Source: Cardinium endosymbiont cBtQ1 of Bemisia tabaci
GTDB taxonomy: Bacteria; Bacteroidota; Bacteroidia; Cytophagales; Amoebophilaceae
Assembly: GCF_000689375.1 (NCBI RefSeq)
Contig: NZ_CBQZ010000001.1
Coordinates: 248,001 to 312,000, forward strand
Direction: 5' to 3'
DNA: 64,000 nucleotides
In this document: in pieces, positions 59,925 through 64,000 of the stretch
How positions within the stretch are numbered: the stretch's first letter is position 1
Layout of the letters: every line of letters begins with the position of its first letter
The notes under the pieces: model-generated
What the model saw: only the letters and a program-made list of their open reading frames with translations
Told to the model about the DNA's origin: nothing
The model's database searches: none
Translations under genes and position numbers: made by a program

Positions 59925-60794
59925 ATGTCAATTGCCATACATAGCAGAAAAATTTGTCCAGTTGGCCTAGATTTTTTAAAGCAACTGGTCACTTTAGCAG
60001 AACTGTACCAAAAACGGGTAATGATTTCTAGCACTTTAGCTGAATTGTTAGATGCGTCTATGGTTTCGCAACTACCCCGTTTCGATTTAACGCAATTGAA
60101 TCTACAACTAGATTTAGAATTGATCATAAGCTTAGGAGGAGATGGCACTTTTCTAGAAACGACCCATTATCTTAAAGACCATGCCATTCCTTTATTGGGT
60201 ATTCATACAGGTAATTTAGGGTTTTTAACTAGGGCTACCCAAGCAGAAGCCATCGCTGGATTAGTAGCTTTCTTTAAAGGGGATTATAGCCTAGAAGAGC
60301 GGATACTTTTGGCCTTATATGGTTCAGATGTGCCCATTGCTTTTGCATTGAATGAAGTAGCACTGGTAAAACGAGATAAAGTTAATTTACTAACCATTGA
60401 TGGCTATATAGATGGACAATTTATTACTACGTATCGAGCAGATGGGTTGATTATTGCTACCCCTACAGGCTCTACCGCCTATTCGTTGAGTTGCTCAGGC
60501 CCTATTGTATTGACTAACTCAAATAGCTTGGTGATTACACCTATCAACCCTCATAATTTGGCCCTACGGCCATTGGTTGTGGCTGATACTGCTCTATTAA
60601 GTTTCGTGGTGAAACGCCATAATAAAGATATACTGGTGGCCATAGATGGAAGGACTATTCCAATCGCTATGCAAGAAGAACTTGTGGTTAAAAAAGCCCC
60701 CTTTTTATTAAAAGTAGTGCAATTTAGCGATACAACTATTTTTGATGTATTGCGTGAAAAGTTGTATTGGGGATTGGATGCTAGAAAACAATAG
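59925..60794 (+). CDS. nadK: NAD kinase
   Basis: A ~289-aa ATP-NAD kinase making NADP. Motifs: LGGDGTFLE (GGDG), HTGNLGFLT, ALNEVALVKRD and TPTGSTAYSLSCSGPIV. I chose ATG 59925 (MSIAIHSRKI) over an upstream TTG at 59910, because the Rossmann strand begins at once. It is essential in nearly all bacteria. Confidence 0.94.
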   Translation: MSIAIHSRKICPVGLDFLKQLVTLAELYQKRVMISSTLAELLDASMVSQLPRFDLTQLNLQLDLELIISLGGDGTFLETTHYLKDHAIPLLGIHTGNLGFLTRATQAEAIAGLVAFFKGDYSLEERILLALYGSDVPIAFALNEVALVKRDKVNLLTIDGYIDGQFITTYRADGLIIATPTGSTAYSLSCSGPIVLTNSNSLVITPINPHNLALRPLVVADTALLSFVVKRHNKDILVAIDGRTIPIAMQEELVVKKAPFLLKVVQFSDTTIFDVLREKLYWGLDARKQ

Positions 60795-61066
60795 CGGTTA
60801 CAAATCCAGTAAAATAAAAGTAACAGAACTAAACCTATATAGACCACAAAGGGTTCCAACATCTAGGCCAACAATGTATCATTAATGTATTTTTTATATG
60901 TTTTTAGTTTATTTTAAGTTTGCGTTTAAAGTAAAAAATATATCTTTTTAGTATAAAGTTTAGTTAAAAAAACATACAAATCATACAAATCATACTGGTT
61001 TGTATATTTCTATAAGTCCATTCTATGTAAATTATTTTGACTTTGAATCTAAAAAATACTTAAGGC

Positions 61067-61858
61067 ATGCTACTTAACCCATTATATTTTGAAATCAAGG
61101 AGATCGGTTTTACCCTTGTCATGGACATGGTACTAATGGGTTGCTTCATCTATTGGGTATATACATTTTTTAAGGGTAGTGTAGGGGAAAAGAGTATAAT
61201 AGGCTTATGTATGGTACATCTTTTTTACCATTTGGCTGAAACACTGCATATTAAACTGTTGGCATCTATTTTAAGCATATTTACAAGCCCCATTGTTCCG
61301 ATTATTTTATTTCAAAGAGAAATTCGCCATTTTTTATTTAGTATGGGAAAAAGTCTCTTAGGTAGCAAAGCCGTGGTCATGCAAATGATTCCGTGGTGGA
61401 CGGATAAAAAGACAGAAGTGGATGTAACACCAGTGGTAAAAGCGGTTCAAACATTAGGTGGAAGCAACACAGGTGCGCTAATCGTTTTTACAAAAGATGG
61501 AGACCTTAGATACTATGAAGAGTCTGGAGATTTGATTAACGCCGTAGTTTCTGCTCGATTATTGATTGCGATTTTCAACAAAGAAAGTCCATTGCATGAT
61601 GGCGCGGTTATTATTCATAGCAATAAGATTGTAGCAGCAAGGTGCATTTTACCTGTGAGTGAAAATGGAAATATTGCTGCTTGTTTTGGATTGCGCCATA
61701 AAGCAGCCGTTGGTCTTAGTGAAATCACAGACGCATTGGTTTTAATCGTTTCAGAAGAATCAGGTCAAATATCCATAGCTAGAAAGGGCACAATGGAAAA
61801 CAACCTATCTGCTCAAGAAATTAGAAGTACCCTAAAGGATTATATCAGTAAGGATTAA
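61067..61858 (+). CDS. cdaA: Diadenylate cyclase CdaA (c-di-AMP synthase)
   Basis: A 263-aa membrane enzyme that makes c-di-AMP from two ATP. Three N-terminal helices (~residues 10-85) precede the DAC domain with NKESPLHDGAVII (DGA motif) and FGLRHKAAVGLSE, where the usual RHR(AA) is RHK. Otherwise the domain is complete and activity is likely. In this phylum c-di-AMP is linked to osmotic and envelope control. Confidence 0.92.
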   Translation: MLLNPLYFEIKEIGFTLVMDMVLMGCFIYWVYTFFKGSVGEKSIIGLCMVHLFYHLAETLHIKLLASILSIFTSPIVPIILFQREIRHFLFSMGKSLLGSKAVVMQMIPWWTDKKTEVDVTPVVKAVQTLGGSNTGALIVFTKDGDLRYYEESGDLINAVVSARLLIAIFNKESPLHDGAVIIHSNKIVAARCILPVSENGNIAACFGLRHKAAVGLSEITDALVLIVSEESGQISIARKGTMENNLSAQEIRSTLKDYISKD

Positions 61859-61948
61859 AATTTTTGATACAGATCAAAGAGGTACTGTTTTTACTAGAGG
61901 CGGCCTATCTTTGATAAAGATAACTTGATTTATATAAAATACCAGGAG

Positions 61949-62929
61949 ATGCGGACCATACAATTTAGAGAAGCATTGCGAGAAGCAATGATAGAAGAAA
62001 TGCAAAGAGATGAAATGGTCTTTTTAATGGGTGAAGAAGTAGCCTCATATAATGGCGCCTATAAAGTCAGCCAAGGTATGTTGGACCATTTTGGCCCCAC
62101 AAGGGTTATAGATACCCCTATTAGCGAATTAGGGTTTACAGGACTAGGTATTGGTGCAGCTATGAATGGTTTGCGTCCCATTATAGAATTTATGACTTTT
62201 AATTTTTCATTAGTAGCTATAGATCAGATTGTAAACGGGGCTGCTAAGATGTATGCTATGTCTGGTGGTCAATACCATGTGCCGATTGTATTCAGAGGAC
62301 CAACTGGTAATGCGGGTATGTTAAGTGTGCAACATTCTCAAAATTTTGAAAATTGGTATGCAAACTGTCCAGGACTAAAAGTAGTAGTGCCATCTAATCC
62401 TTACGATGCAAAAGGGTTGCTTAAAAGTGCGATTAGAGATGATGATCCAGTTATATTCATGGAATCAGAGTTAATGTATGGTGACTTAGGAGCGTTGCCT
62501 ACAGAAACCTATTTGCTGCCAATCGGTAAAGCGCATCTGATAGAAATGGGCAAGGATGTAACTTTGGTCTCTTTTGGTAAAATGATAAAAGTAGCCAATG
62601 AAGCCACAACTGTGATGAAAAGGCAAGGTATATCAGTAGAATTAATTGATTTACGTACCGTCCGCCCATTGGACTTATCTACTATTATTCAGTCCGTAAA
62701 AAAAACCAATCGCTTGGTAGTTTTAGAAGAAGCCTGGCCACTGGCCTCTATTGCCTCTGAAATAGCTTACCAGGTACAAAAGCATGCTTTTGACTATTTA
62801 GATGCACCTATTCAAAAAGTAAATAGTCTGGATGTACCGTTGCCCTATGCACCTACACTAATAGAGGCAATTTTACCCAATGTAGCCAAAACAGTGGCAG
62901 CACTAAAGCAAGTTTTATATTTAACGTAA
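61949..62929 (+). CDS. pdhB: Pyruvate dehydrogenase E1 component, beta subunit
   Basis: A ~326-aa transketolase-like subunit. Typical stretches: FREALREAMIEEMQRDEMVFL, MGEEVASYNGAYKVSQGM, DTPISELGFTGLGIGAAM, SVQHSQNFENWYANCPGLKVV and the C-terminal DLRTVRPLD. It decarboxylates pyruvate together with the alpha subunit (not in window). ATG 61949 has CAGGAG just upstream and is preferred over TTG 61925. Its TAATG stop/start overlaps tpiA, so the two are coupled. Confidence 0.93.
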   Translation: MRTIQFREALREAMIEEMQRDEMVFLMGEEVASYNGAYKVSQGMLDHFGPTRVIDTPISELGFTGLGIGAAMNGLRPIIEFMTFNFSLVAIDQIVNGAAKMYAMSGGQYHVPIVFRGPTGNAGMLSVQHSQNFENWYANCPGLKVVVPSNPYDAKGLLKSAIRDDDPVIFMESELMYGDLGALPTETYLLPIGKAHLIEMGKDVTLVSFGKMIKVANEATTVMKRQGISVELIDLRTVRPLDLSTIIQSVKKTNRLVVLEEAWPLASIASEIAYQVQKHAFDYLDAPIQKVNSLDVPLPYAPTLIEAILPNVAKTVAALKQVLYLT

Positions 62930-63705
62930 TGGACAAAAAATACCTTATAGGCAATTGGAAAATGCACAAAACCATACAAGAAGCCACTTCCTTTATGCGG
63001 CATTTGTTGCCTCAATTAGAAGCCATAGAGAGCGGTTCATTGAAATTATTTATTGCGCCTGCTTTTGTACACTTACCAGCTATAGGAGCGTTGCTAAATG
63101 GTTCAACCTTTATTGAATTGGCCGCCCAAAATTGCCACCACGAGCCAGAAGGTGCTTTTACCGGAGAAATATCTGCCACCATGCTGGCGGATATAGGGGT
63201 AGGTGGCGTGCTAATTGGCCATAGTGAACGAAGAATGTACCAGAAAGAAGATCATCTACTTTTGGCTAAAAAAGTTAAAAGGGTGTTGGAAATGGGAATG
63301 CAACCCTTTCTTTGCTGTGGAGAAAGTTTGGAGGACCGTAGAAATGGCAGACATAAAGCAGTGGTGCAACAACAGATAGAGGAAAGTTTAGATGGGATTA
63401 CGGAAATAGAAAAAGTAGCTATTGCATACGAACCTGTTTGGGCGATTGGTACAGGAGAAGTGGCCTGCTTAGAAGTAATTGAAGCAATGCATAGCTTTAT
63501 AAAAGAAATTTTATGGCACCAATATGGCAGTAAAAATGTCCCAATTCTATATGGTGGCAGCTGTAATCCCCAAAACGCCAAAGCAATATTTAACTGCCCC
63601 AATGTAGCGGGTGGCCTTATCGGGGGCGCTTCTCTGCGGGTAGATGATTTTATAAAAATCGTTACTGTATTACTTGAACAAAAAAATGGAACAAACTGTA
63701 ATTAG
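62929..63705 (+). CDS. tpiA: Triosephosphate isomerase
   Basis: A 258-aa TIM-barrel enzyme interconverting DHAP and GAP. Catalytic residues visible: Lys in IGNWKMHK, His in VLIGHSERR, Glu in AYEPVWAIGTGE, and the phosphate-loop YGGSCNPQN. It starts within the pdhB stop codon and its end overlaps the rbfA start by 20 bp, implying one transcript. Confidence 0.96.
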   Translation: MDKKYLIGNWKMHKTIQEATSFMRHLLPQLEAIESGSLKLFIAPAFVHLPAIGALLNGSTFIELAAQNCHHEPEGAFTGEISATMLADIGVGGVLIGHSERRMYQKEDHLLLAKKVKRVLEMGMQPFLCCGESLEDRRNGRHKAVVQQQIEESLDGITEIEKVAIAYEPVWAIGTGEVACLEVIEAMHSFIKEILWHQYGSKNVPILYGGSCNPQNAKAIFNCPNVAGGLIGGASLRVDDFIKIVTVLLEQKNGTNCN

Positions 63706-64000
63706 AGTACAGCAAATCGCTAAGATGGTGCAAAAAGAGCTAGGTATGCTCTTTTTAACAGAAGCCAGAAGATGGTTGGGTCATATGTTTATATCGGTTA
63801 CAACGGTCAACGTAAGCGGCGATTTGAGTCTGGCAAAAGTTTACCTAAGCTTTTCCCTTAATGAGGATCAGGAAGGGTTGTTAAAAAAGATAAATGCCCA
63901 TAAGCATACCATTAAAAGATTATTGGGCAAAAGGATGGCTGGTAAAATATATAAAATACCCCATTTAAAGTTTATACTCGATGATTCAGTTGGACAAGGT
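63686..64000 (+). CDS. rbfA: Ribosome-binding factor A (5' part, runs off window)
   Basis: The first 105 codons read MEQTVIRVQQIAKMVQKELG, then FISVTTVNVSGDLSLAKVYLS and GKRMAGKIYKIPHLKFILDD, matching RbfA nearly end to end. RbfA aids late 30S maturation in the cold and acts on 16S rRNA helix 1. ATG 63686 overlaps the end of tpiA. Confidence 0.88.
   Translation, partial: MEQTVIRVQQIAKMVQKELGMLFLTEARRWLGHMFISVTTVNVSGDLSLAKVYLSFSLNEDQEGLLKKINAHKHTIKRLLGKRMAGKIYKIPHLKFILDDSVGQG

Overview
The window is AT-rich and comes from a Bacteroidota endosymbiont of the Amoebophilaceae type; 'Candidatus Cardinium' or a close relative is my best guess. The evidence is Bacteroidota-style core genes (long NusB, sufCDSE, a TAnnTTTG-type promoter before rpsL), an archaeal-type valyl-tRNA synthetase of the kind known from Rickettsia, ankyrin-repeat proteins, lineage-specific secreted proteins, and a very heavy load of decayed insertion sequences. 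UGA is used as a stop here, so the code is the standard bacterial one.

Layout. 1-1.8 kb: 5' part of mfd (minus strand). 2.0-4.56 kb: an IS graveyard (IS982 copy, IS1634 relic, IS5 element, IS982 relic). 4.57-10.2 kb: minus-strand genes for an MsbA-like ABC exporter, HemW and ValS. 10.5-14.0 kb: an LpxL-like acyltransferase, two secreted proteins (one with EPIYA-like tyrosine motifs) and an Rpn-type nuclease. 14.0-17.6 kb: three insertion sequences nested inside each other. 17.7-22.5 kb: comEC, then (minus) YtxH-like, nusB, leucine-type dehydrogenase and tRNA-Ser(GGA). 22.9-27.5 kb: a broken giant gene joining a Na+/solute symporter, a kinase-like region and a RelA/SpoT HD-like domain, split by IS982. 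27.6-30.3 kb: ankyrin protein, LolA-like protein, frr. 30.4-31.9 kb: a clean IS copy. 32.0-37.3 kb: sufC, sufD, sufS, sufE, dnaB. 37.5-43.7 kb: accessory region with a lipoprotein-like pair, glutathione peroxidase, a frameshifted ankyrin gene and a nuclease-like protein. 43.7-49.7 kb: IS256 transposase invaded by a group II intron and flanked by two IS copies, followed by a decayed lipoprotein gene. 49.7-64 kb: asnS, rpoN, holin-like and rhomboid-like membrane proteins, the rpsL-rpsG-fusA-rpsJ operon, rmuC, divIC-like, nadK, cdaA, pdhB, tpiA and the start of rbfA.

Working picture. The core genes cover translation, Fe-S assembly, replication, repair, envelope and c-di-AMP signalling. Between them lie host-interaction candidates (ankyrin, EPIYA-like and other secreted proteins) and layers of mobile DNA. 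Every transposase gene seen carries at least one frameshift, stop or truncation, yet most core genes are intact. The IS982 and TCGGC-type IS copies remain nearly identical in sequence, so they spread recently.

The most interesting items are the symporter/kinase-like/RSH-like fusion, the EPIYA-like protein, a shared lipobox-like motif in four secreted proteins, the three-module nuclease-like protein, the intron-in-IS256 nest, ribosomal protein S12 with changes at streptomycin-site residues, and a rhomboid lacking its catalytic histidine. All family calls were made by reading translations by eye; no database search was run.
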